This document shows positions 9,755-17,700 of a stretch of 34,924 nt of DNA, in pieces; position 1 is the stretch's first letter; each line of letters begins with the position of its first letter. The position numbers were made by a program, and so were the translations under genes. The stretch is from Micromonosporaceae bacterium (GTDB lineage Bacteria; Actinomycetota; Actinomycetes; Mycobacteriales; Micromonosporaceae). The DNA is taken from contig SLSW01000060.1 in the NCBI GenBank assembly GCA_007130245.1, positions 1 through 34,924 on the forward strand, written 5' to 3'. Under the pieces are notes generated by a model. It saw only the letters and a program-made list of their open reading frames with translations, was not told the origin of the DNA and made no database searches.

Positions 9755-9780
9755 GTTTACCGGACCTGCGGTCCGGGGAA
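9755..9780 (+). promoter_or_regulatory. Possible stress promoter with an internal hairpin upstream of csbD-like gene
   Basis: GTTT-N16-GGGGAA resembles a SigB/SigF-type promoter. The spacer holds a perfect 7-bp inverted repeat (CCGGACC-TGC-GGTCCGG, 9760-9776). It lies about 60 nt before the CsbD-like start. The palindrome between the two promoter boxes could be an operator. Both readings are tentative. Confidence 0.3.
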
Positions 9781-9840
9781 GAGGCTCAGACCGGCCGTGC
9801 ACGCGGTACGCGCGGCACGGCGCGACTGCTGGGGGCAGCG

Positions 9841-10053
9841 ATGGGGACTGACGACAGGATCAGGAACAAGACCGAAGAGACCAAGGGTAAGGCCAAGGAG
9901 CGCACTGGCGAGGCCACCGACGACGAGCGGCTGCGCTCGGAGGGCAAGGCCGACCAGGTCAGCGCGAAGGGCAAGCAGGCCGTGGACGACCTGTCCGACA
10001 AGGCCAAGGACGCCACCGACCGCGCCCGGGAGAAGTTCGGCGAGAACGGGTAG
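9841..10053 (+). CDS. CsbD-family stress protein
   Basis: 70 residues, all helical and highly charged (ETKGKAKERTGEATDDERL, KGKQAVDDLSDKAKDATDRA), the pattern of CsbD-like proteins, which are small and abundant under general stress. ATG 9841 starts exactly at the family N-terminus (MGTDDRIRNKTEETKGKAKE). GGGGGCAG is the only upstream ribosome-site candidate. Expression under a stress sigma factor is typical of the family. The molecular role is unknown. Confidence 0.88.
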   Translation: MGTDDRIRNKTEETKGKAKERTGEATDDERLRSEGKADQVSAKGKQAVDDLSDKAKDATDRAREKFGENG

Positions 10054-10157
10054 ACCGAGGGCCGTCCGGCGGGAGCGGCGCAGGCCACAGGCGGCCTCGC
10101 GCCGCTTCCGTGGCGGTGACGGGAGCGCTATGACACTGCGTACGGCGGGCGGGAGCG

Positions 10158-10343
10158 CTACAACACCGAGCCCGCGCTGCGTCGCTTGCTCCACAGCAGG
10201 AGCGTCAGCAGCAGCCCCAGGACGCCGACCACGATGAGCACCCACCCCGCGACGTTGATGTCCAGCCACCACAGCTGGAACTCCACGGCGAACGCAAGAA
10301 TCGCGCCAACGGCTATGAGGAAGATGCTCACACCGATGCCCAT
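10158..10343 (-). CDS. Small two-helix membrane protein, DUF6458-like
   Basis: 61 residues: MGIGVSIFLIAVGAILAFAV (first helix), a short polar turn with WWLD, then VAGWVLIVVGVLGLLLTLLLW (second helix) and a basic tail. It resembles the DUF6458 family of actinobacterial membrane proteins. The ATG at 10343 has a near-perfect AAGGAGG nine bases upstream, which fixes the start against a longer in-frame option at 10382. No function is known. Confidence 0.82.
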   Translation of the reverse strand: MGIGVSIFLIAVGAILAFAVEFQLWWLDINVAGWVLIVVGVLGLLLTLLLWSKRRSAGSVL

Positions 10344-10494
10344 GGGCGGTTTACCTCCTTCTACCGCTATCGTCCCGGGCACCTACTACCCGTCACCCGT
10401 CTGATCCACACGCGCGCCCGGCCCCACCGGTAGTTCCTCGCACGCTCGGCGTGACGGGCTGCCCGGCGGTGACGCCGCCGGATGCTCGCGCGTA

Positions 10495-11037
10495 CTACCT
10501 GCTCGAGCTTTGGCGGGTCGGGCCGCTGCGGGTGCTCCTGCCCGTCGTCGTCCTGCTCCGGCTCGCCGGTGTCCGGCGCGCTCCGGTGCTCTTCTTGGCT
10601 GGTGCCCGCTGCGCGGTCGTCTTCTTGGCTGGTGCCCGCTGCGCGGTCGTCTTCTTCGCCGGTGCCTTCTTGGCCGCAGCCTTCTTCGCCGGCGCCTTCT
10701 TGGCCGCAGCCTTCTTCGCCGGCGCCCGCTTGGCCGCAGCCTTCTTCGCGGGCGCCCGCTTGGCCGCAGCCTTCTTCGCCGGCGCCTTCTTCGCCGGCGC
10801 CCGCTTGGCCGCAGCCTTCTTGGCCGGTGCCCGCTTGGCCGCAGCCTTCTTCGCCGGCGCCCGCTTGGCCGCAGCCTTCTTGGCCGGTGCCCGCTTGGCC
10901 GCAGCCTTCTTGGCCGGTGCCCGCTTGGCCGCAGCCTTCTTGGCCGGTGCCCGCTTGGCCGCAGCCTTCTTCGCCGGTGCCCGCTTGGCCGGACGCCGCG
11001 ACGTCGAGCGCGTCGTGGACTTGCTCGCTACGGCCAT
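10495..11037 (-). CDS. Histone H1-like Lys/Ala/Pro repeat protein
   Basis: 180 residues made almost wholly of a ten-residue repeat [10 protein letters not shown]: about twelve units, two with TTAQR endings and one five-residue half unit. A short Ser/Thr/Arg-rich head and tail frame them. Such tails resemble eukaryotic H1 and the C-terminal domains of mycobacterial HupB and Streptomyces HupS, which bind DNA by charge. No HU domain is present, so this is a free-standing tail. GAAGGAGGA sits 5 nt before the ATG, so translation is likely. The 30-bp DNA repeats invite length variation. Confidence 0.85.
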   Translation of the reverse strand: MAVASKSTTRSTSRRPAKRAPAKKAAAKRAPAKKAAAKRAPAKKAAAKRAPAKKAAAKRAPAKKAAAKRAPAKKAAAKRAPAKKAPAKKAAAKRAPAKKAAAKRAPAKKAAAKKAPAKKAAAKKAPAKKTTAQRAPAKKTTAQRAPAKKSTGARRTPASRSRTTTGRSTRSGPTRQSSSR

Positions 11038-11204
11038 CGTGCTCCTCCTTCAGGGAACCCGCTCAGAGTGTGCAAGCCGGGCCGGCAGGCACGCATCATG
11101 CACCGCTCGGTTCTCATATCTTCACTCTGCACGTTATGGTATGTATCCGTGTCTGAATCCGGAAAAAACCGCATGACATCTACTGTAGAAGTTGTCGGCG
11201 GACG

Positions 11205-12959
11205 TCATCGGACATCGGCTCGGCCGCGGTGACGCCGCGACTCGGTCGGCACACTCATCAGCTCCGTCGCGGACAGTTGCGCTCGCCGCGCGGTCTCGTC
11301 GTCGGACAGCTCGAACGGTGCACGGAACGGCAGGTAGGCGGGGAGGAACTCGGCCAGCATCCGCTGCTGCTCCCCCGTCGCGTCGTCGTAGGCGCCGACG
11401 TCGTTGAGGCAGAACACGTCGTACGGCCGGGTGGCGAGCATCTGGGCGAGCTTGATCGGTGTGGTGCGGTCGCCGATGTCGCCGTAGGCGTACCGGATCC
11501 GCCCCGGCACCGACGTCCCTGCCAGGAACGACCAGTAGTGGTGCAGCGACGACACCATGGACAGGTCGTGCGGATGCCGGAACTGGTGTGAGGCGGTAGC
11601 CTGCACCGCCTCCGGCAGGCAGGCCTCGATCTCGGCGAGGACGCTGCGCCGCAGCGCGTGCGGCACGTGCCGCATCTTGTGGGTGAAGGAACGGCCGAAC
11701 ATGTCCATCAGTGCCTGCCGGTTGTTCTTTGCCGCGGCGTTGACCGGCGCGTCCCGCAGCGAGGACGGCAACGCGTCGATACTCGCCGGCGACGGGAAGA
11801 ACCGCGCCAGGCCGTTGGCGAGGAAGAACGTCGACGGCGGCAGTGACCGGCCCAGGAACACATCGTCGTTCAGGTAGAGAAAGTGTTCGGCCAGGTCCGG
11901 GATGCGGTGCAGCCGGGTCTCGATCGCGTGCGAGTTGAACGTGGGCAGCCGGCCCGTGTCACCGAACAGGTCCCGGTGCGTCACCACCGTGACCATCGGA
12001 TGGTCCGGATCCAGCCACGGCGGCACCTGGTCGTCGGTCATCAGGTAGATGTGCCGGATCCAGGGCGCGAAGCAGGCCAGCGAGCGCAGCGAGTAGCGCA
12101 GCTCGTCGCGGCTGGCGAAGCGGGAGGCGCGGTCCGCCTCCTCGATCAGCGGCGCACCGGTCAGGCTGGCCACCGCGGCCGCCTTGCGGTGCTGCCAGTG
12201 CGGATCCGACCCGTCGACCCAGGTGTAGACCGCGTCGATCGGGAAGGAGACGTGCTCGACCGGAGTGCGCGCCAGCGAGGCGGCGGTCGGACGCGGTGGC
12301 GCGGAGGTCCAGTCGGGCAGGTGCGGGTTGAACACCCACGCCGGCGCGACCGTGATCTCGTCGTCGCGCGGCACCACGCCGTACGGGTGGCCCGGGCGCG
12401 GTCCTTGCAGCCGGTCGTCGACCCGCTGCCAGAACTCGACGTCGCACGCATATCCGTCGCCGAGCATCCAGCTGCCCGACTCGCTGGCCACCGGCTCCCA
12501 CACCCGGAACATCAGGTGCGCGTCGGGCCCGCTGTCACGGCGCCGGCCGCGCGGGGGTTGGCCGGCCGCCAGCCGTTGCACGCACGCCTGGCGCAGTCCC
12601 GGGTCCTCGTCCAGCAGGCGGCGTACCCGCGGCTGGTCCTCGACCGGCACCGCGACGGCGCTGCGCAGGCCCGGCCGCGGCAGGCACAGGTAGCCGACAC
12701 CCGCGTTGTCGAGGGCGCGGACCACGATGTCGAGGTTGTGCTCGCGTACCGACTGCGGGGTGGCGTCGCGGCTCACGCGTACCCGCACCCGCCGGCCTCC
12801 GGCCCGGACGCTCGCCGGTGCGACGCCGGTGCGAGCAGCGCCGTCGGGGAGCCGGAACAGGCGCCGGGCCAGCCACAACTGCCGCGCCGGCGGCAGCAAC
12901 GACAGCACCCGGCGCCGCAACCGGCGCGGTACGACCCGGTAGAGGCGATGGATCAGCAC
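11205..12959 (-). CDS. Stealth-family capsular polysaccharide phosphotransferase
   Basis: 584 residues. It carries the conserved regions of Stealth proteins (hexose-1-phosphate transferases that build phosphodiester-linked capsules): CR1 at 241-253 ([13 protein letters not shown]), CR2 around 283-370 ([26 protein letters not shown] to [11 protein letters not shown]), CR3 around 410-440 ([25 protein letters not shown]) and CR4 near the C-terminus ([11 protein letters not shown]). The first 200 residues are a variable basic region. GTG 12959 follows GGGAAGGG at good spacing; the frame extends further upstream but reads as non-coding. It stands alone, without other capsule genes nearby. Confidence 0.9.
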   Translation of the reverse strand: MLIHRLYRVVPRRLRRRVLSLLPPARQLWLARRLFRLPDGAARTGVAPASVRAGGRRVRVRVSRDATPQSVREHNLDIVVRALDNAGVGYLCLPRPGLRSAVAVPVEDQPRVRRLLDEDPGLRQACVQRLAAGQPPRGRRRDSGPDAHLMFRVWEPVASESGSWMLGDGYACDVEFWQRVDDRLQGPRPGHPYGVVPRDDEITVAPAWVFNPHLPDWTSAPPRPTAASLARTPVEHVSFPIDAVYTWVDGSDPHWQHRKAAAVASLTGAPLIEEADRASRFASRDELRYSLRSLACFAPWIRHIYLMTDDQVPPWLDPDHPMVTVVTHRDLFGDTGRLPTFNSHAIETRLHRIPDLAEHFLYLNDDVFLGRSLPPSTFFLANGLARFFPSPASIDALPSSLRDAPVNAAAKNNRQALMDMFGRSFTHKMRHVPHALRRSVLAEIEACLPEAVQATASHQFRHPHDLSMVSSLHHYWSFLAGTSVPGRIRYAYGDIGDRTTPIKLAQMLATRPYDVFCLNDVGAYDDATGEQQRMLAEFLPAYLPFRAPFELSDDETARRAQLSATELMSVPTESRRHRGRADVR

Positions 12960-13019
12960 GCGCCTACCCTTCCCCGTCGCGTCGCCGGGTATTCCTCGCC
13001 CGCCCCGGGCCGGCGGCGC

Positions 13020-13451
13020 GGTGACGTCGACGCCGACCGGTACGGGGTGGACCCAGCGCACCCGGTGCGGGGCGGCTGGTTCGTGCGCAACTATGTCCTG
13101 CAGGAACTCGCGCACCGGCAGGGGGACGAGCTGCTGCTGTGGGACAGCTGGGGTGCGATGTCCGACGATCTCGGCGGCGACACCGGGGCGGATCTGGCGC
13201 TGGTCGAGGAGGTGGCGGCGCTGCTGCTGGCCGGCGACGGCGGCGACGTTGCGGCCGAGCGGGAGCTGGCGGCGCGGTACGCCACCGACGCGCGGCTGCG
13301 GCCGGGACCGCGGGTGGTGAGCTTCTCCCCCACCGGCGAGGTGCGACTGGTCGACCTGGACACCCGCGCCGCGTCGCCGACCGGCACCTGGGCCGCTGAC
13401 CAGCAGCAGGGCACGCTCGCGGTGCGCTCCCAACCGGACACGGTCGGTTGA
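13020..13451 (+). pseudogene. 5'-truncated remnant of a transglutaminase-like domain protein
   Basis: An open frame of about 143 codons begins abruptly at DVDADRYGVDP and continues GGWFVRNYVLQELAHRQG, DELLLWDSWGAM and a helical C-terminus. From memory this matches the C-terminal third of actinobacterial transglutaminase-like proteins (pattern: WFV-x-N-x7-LA, then a WDSWG-like motif). The catalytic Cys-His-Asp core is absent and no convincing start exists; GTG codons at 13047 and 13065 lack ribosome sites. The break lies at the 5' end of the divergent Stealth gene, suggesting a recombination joint. Confidence 0.6.
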
Positions 13452-13763
13452 TCTATGAGCATGATCCATGCAGCAATATCTGGGAGTTACGACTATTAGG
13501 GCACAATCGCGCAATAGCTACGAGTTACGGGATGCCCTTGTAACCAGCAGAATCGACGACGAAACCACCTGCCACCGCCCTACCGTGGGCACAGCACACG
13601 CGCGACGACTCACAACCCGGACTGCGAACGACCGATACCACACAACCACCGTCGAAGGAGAGAGCCATGCGTGGCGGCGAATGGGGATGACCGTCTGGTA
13701 GTCAGCCATGGCGGGACGTAAGCTGGCGCGGAACAGGACCTTCGCACCCGATCGTGAAGGAAC
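13452..13763 (+). other. Gene-poor leader region before the GGDEF-EAL gene, with a 7-codon ORF
   Basis: 311 nt of lower GC content than its surroundings, with no convincing long gene. AGGGCA (13498-13503) can pair with a TGCCCT about 35 nt downstream, inside GTTAC/GTAAC. A strong ribosome site GAAGGAGAGAG precedes ATG at 13667, which reads MRGGEWG and stops at 13690. This could be a regulatory leader peptide for the c-di-GMP gene that starts 73 nt later. I could not match a known c-di-GMP or other riboswitch. Confidence 0.35.
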
Positions 13764-16472
13764 GTGTTGACCGCACCGGAGCAGAGAGACAAGGCCGGCC
13801 GCAGGCTTCACCTGTTGGTCGGCTTTGTCGCGCTCTTGGGTGCGCTTGCCATCGTGGGCTCAGCAGCAGTGGTCGCCAGCGAGCTGCTCAATGAAGCACC
13901 GCAGCCGCCGTTGGCTGCGATCGGCGCGCTTAGCCTCATGGTGGTCGCTGGAAGCCACCTCGTCGTATGGGTGCGGATCCGGTCCAACCTGCAGGGTGTC
14001 GGATGGGCAGATGCCGCCGCGCTGGTGGGCCTTGCGATCCTACCGGTCGCCTGGGTAGTGCTCGCGACCGCTGCCGGAGTGGCTGCCGCGAAGGCGATCC
14101 GCCGAACCCCTCCACCGAAGTTCGCGTTCGCGGTCGGCAAGGACTCCAGCACGGCACTGATCGGTGGGCTGGTGTTGCTGGCGCTCGGCTCACCCGGTTC
14201 GTTGGAATCGCCGGCGCCGATCGCGGCGCTCGCGCTGGCATTCGCCGCCATGACACTCATCGACCAGCTTCTCATCAATCCGGTGGTGGCGCTGTCGTCG
14301 CGCACCTCGGTGAGCGAGCGCTTCCTCGCCGACTGGGACATCCGAACTGTCGTGATCATCGCGCAGTTCGCGATCGCGGCGGCGGCGGTGATGGCGCTGC
14401 AGGCGCAACCGGAGGCGCTGTACGCGCTGCCGGTGGTGGCGCTGCTCGCCCACCTGTGGCACGAGCGGTGGGTGCGCACCCGGGAGGAGCGGCAGGCCTG
14501 GCAGCACCTGGCGGAGGCGACCGGGGCGTTCAGCGACGTGGACCTGGACGAGGTGCGGCGCGCGGCGGTGACCCGCGGCGCGACGCTGTTCTCGGCCGAC
14601 GAGCTGGAGGTCGAGACCTGGATCCACCTGGACCGCCGGCTGGTGCGCGGGGGCAAGGAGATCACCTTCGAGGGCGACCCGGCGACCGCGCCGTCCGGCG
14701 AGGCCGAGGTGTACGCGGTGGCGCTGCACGGCTACCAGGGGCGGCGCGACATCGGGGCGCTGCGGCTGCGGTTCCGCGACGCGGTGCGCATGTCCGACCG
14801 CGAGGAGGCGATGCTGGCCAGCTACGCCGCTGCGCTCGACACCGCGATCCGCAACGCCGCGGCGTACGGGCAGCTGGGTGAGGCCACCGCCGCACACGCC
14901 CACGCCGCCGCCCACGACCCCCTGACCGGGCTTCGCAACCGGCGGGAGCTGGAGCGCCAGCTGGTGGAGGCACTACGCCACACCGACAGCGAGACCGGCC
15001 GGATCGCGTTGGCGTTGATCGACCTGAAGCACTTCAAAGAGGTCAACGACACCCTCGGGCACCTTGCCGGCGACCAGGTGCTGGTGATGCTCGCCCAGCG
15101 CCTGGCCGACAGCGCGCGGCCCGGAGACCTGGTGGCCCGGTTCGGCGGCGACGAATTCGCGGTGCTGCTGCGCGACGCGAGGGACCCGGAGCGGATCCGC
15201 GCGCACGCCGCCGAGATGATCAGACAACTCACCGAGCCGGTCACTGTGGACGGGCTGCCGATCGTGGTGGAGGCCAACGCCGGGATCGCGCTAGCCCTCG
15301 ATCCGCAGGACGAGCCGGACCTCGGCCCGGACACCCCGCCGCTGCGCGCCGATGACCTCACCGCCGCGTACGTGCCGGCGTTCCGCCGGGACCCGTCCAC
15401 CTGGATGGCCGAGCTGCTGCGCCGCGCCGACGTGGCCATGTACCAGGCGAAGCGGCAACGCCGGCAGCTGGTGTGCTACAGCGCGGTGGCCGACACCGCC
15501 GACCGGGACCGCCTGGCGCTGGCCGGGCAGCTGCCCCGGGCGGTGTCGCAGCGGGAGTTCATCCTGCACTTCCAGCCGATCGTGGATCTGGCCTCCGGGC
15601 ATGTGGTCGGCGCCGAGGCGCTGGCCCGCTGGCGCCACCCGACCCGGGGGCAGCTGCCGCCCGGACTCTTCCTGGACCTGCTGGAGCGTTCCACCCAGCT
15701 CGGCGAGTTCACCGCAGCGGTGCTCGACGACGCGTTGAGCGCCGCGGACACGTGGCGCGCGGCCGGGCACGACCTGTCGGTGTCGGTGAACATCTCGCCG
15801 CGCAGCCTGCTCGACCCGGCCCTGCCGCGGATGGTGCTCGACGCGCTGGACGCACACGGCACCCAGCCGCACCGGTTGTGCCTGGAGCTGACCGAGACGC
15901 TGGCCATCAGCCAGCTCGACACCGTGGACCAGGTGCTCACCGCGCTGCACGACATCGGCGTGCGGCTGGCCCTGGACGACTTCGGCACCGGCTACTCGTC
16001 GCTGGCGGCGCTGGCGCAGATCCCCGTCCACCAGCTGAAGATCGACCGCAGCTTCATCCAGGTGCTGCGCTACCCGGTGGCGGTCGACGACGCCGATGAC
16101 GAGCCCGCGGGCCGCCCGGCCCGACCGGTCGAGGAGGATCCGGACGCTCAGGCGATCGCGCAGGCCACGGCGGTGGTGCGCTCCACCGTGCAGCTCGGCC
16201 GGGCGCTCGACCTGGCCGTCGTCGGTGAGGGTGTCGAGTCGGAGACCCAGCGCCGGCTGCTGTGGGACCTTGGCTGCGCCCTCGGCCAGGGGCACATGTT
16301 CTCCAAGCCGACATCTGCCGACGGGCTGCTGCGCATGCTGCACCGGGGGGTGGGCAACAACCCCGGCACGCTGGCCAGCCCGATGCACGGTGACGCCGCC
16401 GTGGTGCGCCTGCCGCGACCGCGTGACGGGCGCCGTGACAACATTCGCGACACCCGCGCCGACGAACGCTGA
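13764..16472 (+). CDS. Membrane GGDEF-EAL cyclic-di-GMP synthase/phosphodiesterase
   Basis: 902 residues. Residues 1-230 form several transmembrane helices, then a linker or GAF-like region, a GGDEF domain (active site FGGDEF at 460-465, with the product-inhibition RxxD motif RPGD at 452-455) and an EAL domain (EAL 618-620, LELTET, DDFGTGYSSL from 738, LKIDRSF, EGVES from 822). All key residues of both activities are present, so the protein could make and break c-di-GMP. An acidic, Pro-rich insert of about 25 residues follows LKIDRSFIQVLRYP, where most EAL domains have a short loop. The start is GTG 13764 or TTG 13767, behind GAAGGA. Truncated gene remnants flank it. Confidence 0.95.
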   Translation: MLTAPEQRDKAGRRLHLLVGFVALLGALAIVGSAAVVASELLNEAPQPPLAAIGALSLMVVAGSHLVVWVRIRSNLQGVGWADAAALVGLAILPVAWVVLATAAGVAAAKAIRRTPPPKFAFAVGKDSSTALIGGLVLLALGSPGSLESPAPIAALALAFAAMTLIDQLLINPVVALSSRTSVSERFLADWDIRTVVIIAQFAIAAAAVMALQAQPEALYALPVVALLAHLWHERWVRTREERQAWQHLAEATGAFSDVDLDEVRRAAVTRGATLFSADELEVETWIHLDRRLVRGGKEITFEGDPATAPSGEAEVYAVALHGYQGRRDIGALRLRFRDAVRMSDREEAMLASYAAALDTAIRNAAAYGQLGEATAAHAHAAAHDPLTGLRNRRELERQLVEALRHTDSETGRIALALIDLKHFKEVNDTLGHLAGDQVLVMLAQRLADSARPGDLVARFGGDEFAVLLRDARDPERIRAHAAEMIRQLTEPVTVDGLPIVVEANAGIALALDPQDEPDLGPDTPPLRADDLTAAYVPAFRRDPSTWMAELLRRADVAMYQAKRQRRQLVCYSAVADTADRDRLALAGQLPRAVSQREFILHFQPIVDLASGHVVGAEALARWRHPTRGQLPPGLFLDLLERSTQLGEFTAAVLDDALSAADTWRAAGHDLSVSVNISPRSLLDPALPRMVLDALDAHGTQPHRLCLELTETLAISQLDTVDQVLTALHDIGVRLALDDFGTGYSSLAALAQIPVHQLKIDRSFIQVLRYPVAVDDADDEPAGRPARPVEEDPDAQAIAQATAVVRSTVQLGRALDLAVVGEGVESETQRRLLWDLGCALGQGHMFSKPTSADGLLRMLHRGVGNNPGTLASPMHGDAAVVRLPRPRDGRRDNIRDTRADER

Positions 16473-16496
16473 CCCGACCCCGCTTCCTGCCGTGGC

Positions 16497-16694
16497 ACCG
16501 ACGAGGTGCGCGAAGGGCTCGAGGGCAACCTGTGCCGGTGCACCGGCTACCAGAACATCGTCCGTGCCGTGCGCCACGCCACGCGGGTGGAGTCGGCGAA
16601 GCGCAGCCGCAGCACGACCGTGCAGCCGACCCGCCCGGCCCGGCGCATCCGGGCGGTGACCCGGTCCACCAGCGCGGCGAGGATCGCCGATTAG
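16497..16694 (+). pseudogene. 5'-truncated remnant of a CoxS-like [2Fe-2S] subunit
   Basis: The frame [20 protein letters not shown] matches the second iron-sulfur motif (C-R-C-T-G-Y) of the small subunit of molybdenum hydroxylases such as CO dehydrogenase/xanthine dehydrogenase. The N-terminal plant-type [2Fe-2S] domain is missing; the stretch begins just after the GGDEF-EAL stop. The tail after [10 protein letters not shown] is Arg/Ser/Thr-rich and longer than usual. It cannot be a functional subunit and no partner genes are nearby. Confidence 0.65.
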
Positions 16695-16699
16695 CGCCC

Positions 16700-17419
16700 T
16701 CAGGCCCGTTCGAGCGTCCAGGTCAGGCCGGCCTCGCCCGAGGAGCTCAGCACGAGCGTGTCGTTCCGGCAGTCGAACGTGCCGTCGCTGAGGATCGGGT
16801 CGACGTCGACCACGCCACCGGTCACCTCATCAGCCTGCTCGACCACCTCGCCGATCGACGTGTCGTCCAGCGGGCGCCCCTGGACCGGCTCGGTGGTCTC
16901 GAGCGTGACGCGCACGTCACTCCAGTCGGCCGGTTCGTCCACACTCCACCCACCCGAGGTGGTGTCGACATCGGTACGGACCGTCCCGTTCGCGGTGCCG
17001 GCATAGGTGAACTCGCCGCGCACATCCACCTCGGCAAGTTGTCCGTCGAAGGTCAACGGCTCCATACCGGAGAAATCGAGCCGCGCGGAGCCGTCCGGGT
17101 TGACGGTGACGAACACGCCCGCGCCGCCGCTGATGGTGCCTTCGCCGGCAACGCCGCCGATCTGGCCGTCCACCCCGGCGCTGACCCAGTCGCCGATTAC
17201 GCAGTCGGCCACCTGACCCGTGGCTTCCGCGGGCGGCGTGCCCTCGTCGTCGGCCAGCCCGTTGTCACCCTCGGTGTTGCACGCGGCCAGCGCGAGCCCC
17301 AGCCCCGCCAGTGCGGTAACCACGAAGCCACGCCGGCCATCATGGACGCGACGAGCCCGTAAGTTTACCGACGGGCCGGATCCCGTCACTCGGTGTGTTC
17401 GTGCCGCGAGAGCGCGCAT
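16700..17419 (-). CDS. Secreted lipoprotein of unknown function
   Basis: 239 residues with an N-terminal signal: GRRGFVVTALAGLGLALAAC, giving a lipobox LAAC with Cys47 and a twin-arginine-like RRGF, so Tat export is possible. The n-region is unusually long (about 30 residues) if ATG 17419 is right; that start has GGGGGAAGG 5 nt upstream and no better start lies nearer the signal. The mature part is acidic and beta-rich (GDWVSAGVDGQIGG, NPDGSARLDFSGM), ending with a C-x-N motif and TWTLERA. The general look is of small extracytoplasmic beta-barrel lipoproteins; no family is assigned. It is divergent from the beta-lactamase across a palindrome. Confidence 0.8.
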   Translation of the reverse strand: MRALAARTHRVTGSGPSVNLRARRVHDGRRGFVVTALAGLGLALAACNTEGDNGLADDEGTPPAEATGQVADCVIGDWVSAGVDGQIGGVAGEGTISGGAGVFVTVNPDGSARLDFSGMEPLTFDGQLAEVDVRGEFTYAGTANGTVRTDVDTTSGGWSVDEPADWSDVRVTLETTEPVQGRPLDDTSIGEVVEQADEVTGGVVDVDPILSDGTFDCRNDTLVLSSSGEAGLTWTLERA

Positions 17420-17533
17420 GTAACCTTCCCCCCTGCTGCGGTGACATGTCCGCGCACCGCGATACCCGCATCGACCCCCGCCGAAACCTCGACACTCGGT
17501 CGACCGCTCCGCTCCCCGCCCGCAAGTCCCACT

Positions 17534-17581
17534 GTTTGGGGATTGGTTTGGCCGCTGGGGCAACCAAACGAATCCCCAAAC
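17534..17581. promoter_or_regulatory. 18-bp near-perfect palindrome in a divergent promoter region
   Basis: GTTTGGGGATTGGTTTGG (17534-17551) pairs with CCAAACGAATCCCCAAAC (17564-17581), with one mismatch and a 12-nt loop. It lies between two divergent starts (lipoprotein 17419 and beta-lactamase signal 17625), so it is not placed as a terminator. It could be an operator for either gene or an RNA hairpin in the beta-lactamase leader, 44 nt before its ATG. No matching regulator gene is adjacent. Confidence 0.6.
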
Positions 17582-17624
17582 CGACCGCGAACTCGGCGTG
17601 GCGGCGCCATGTTCCAATCGGTGC

Positions 17625-17700
17625 ATGCTGACGACACGTTCACGGTGGTGGATGGCGCTTCCGATGCTGCTGGTCGCCGCCGGGTGCACCGGCCCGTCCG
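17625..17700 (+). other. Lipoprotein signal peptide in a frame different from the beta-lactamase body
   Basis: From ATG 17625 the frame reads MLTTRSRWWMALPMLLVAAG followed by Cys, a textbook lipoprotein signal (basic start, hydrophobic core, lipobox VAAGC). It then continues in a frame that loses similarity, while the class D beta-lactamase body runs in the next frame (+1) from about 17701. The two parts together make the expected secreted enzyme, so a single-base indel around 17690-17780 probably separates them. A sequencing error would explain it equally well. Confidence 0.6.

Noticed and set aside
10495-11037. CRISPR-like array because of regular repeats
   Set aside because: The repeats are contiguous, without unique spacers, and encode the Lys/Ala/Pro protein.
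12960-13514. N-terminal extension of the Stealth protein by 185 residues
   Set aside because: The frame stays open but lacks similarity, and the GTG at 12959 has a good ribosome site. The opposite strand carries the transglutaminase-like remnant here.
13468-13701. 77-codon plus-strand frame
   Set aside because: Codon third positions are not GC-biased as in neighbouring genes, and there is no ribosome site or family similarity.
13452-13763. c-di-GMP riboswitch upstream of the GGDEF-EAL gene
   Set aside because: I could not find the conserved GEMM core; only simple inverted repeats and a micro-ORF are seen.
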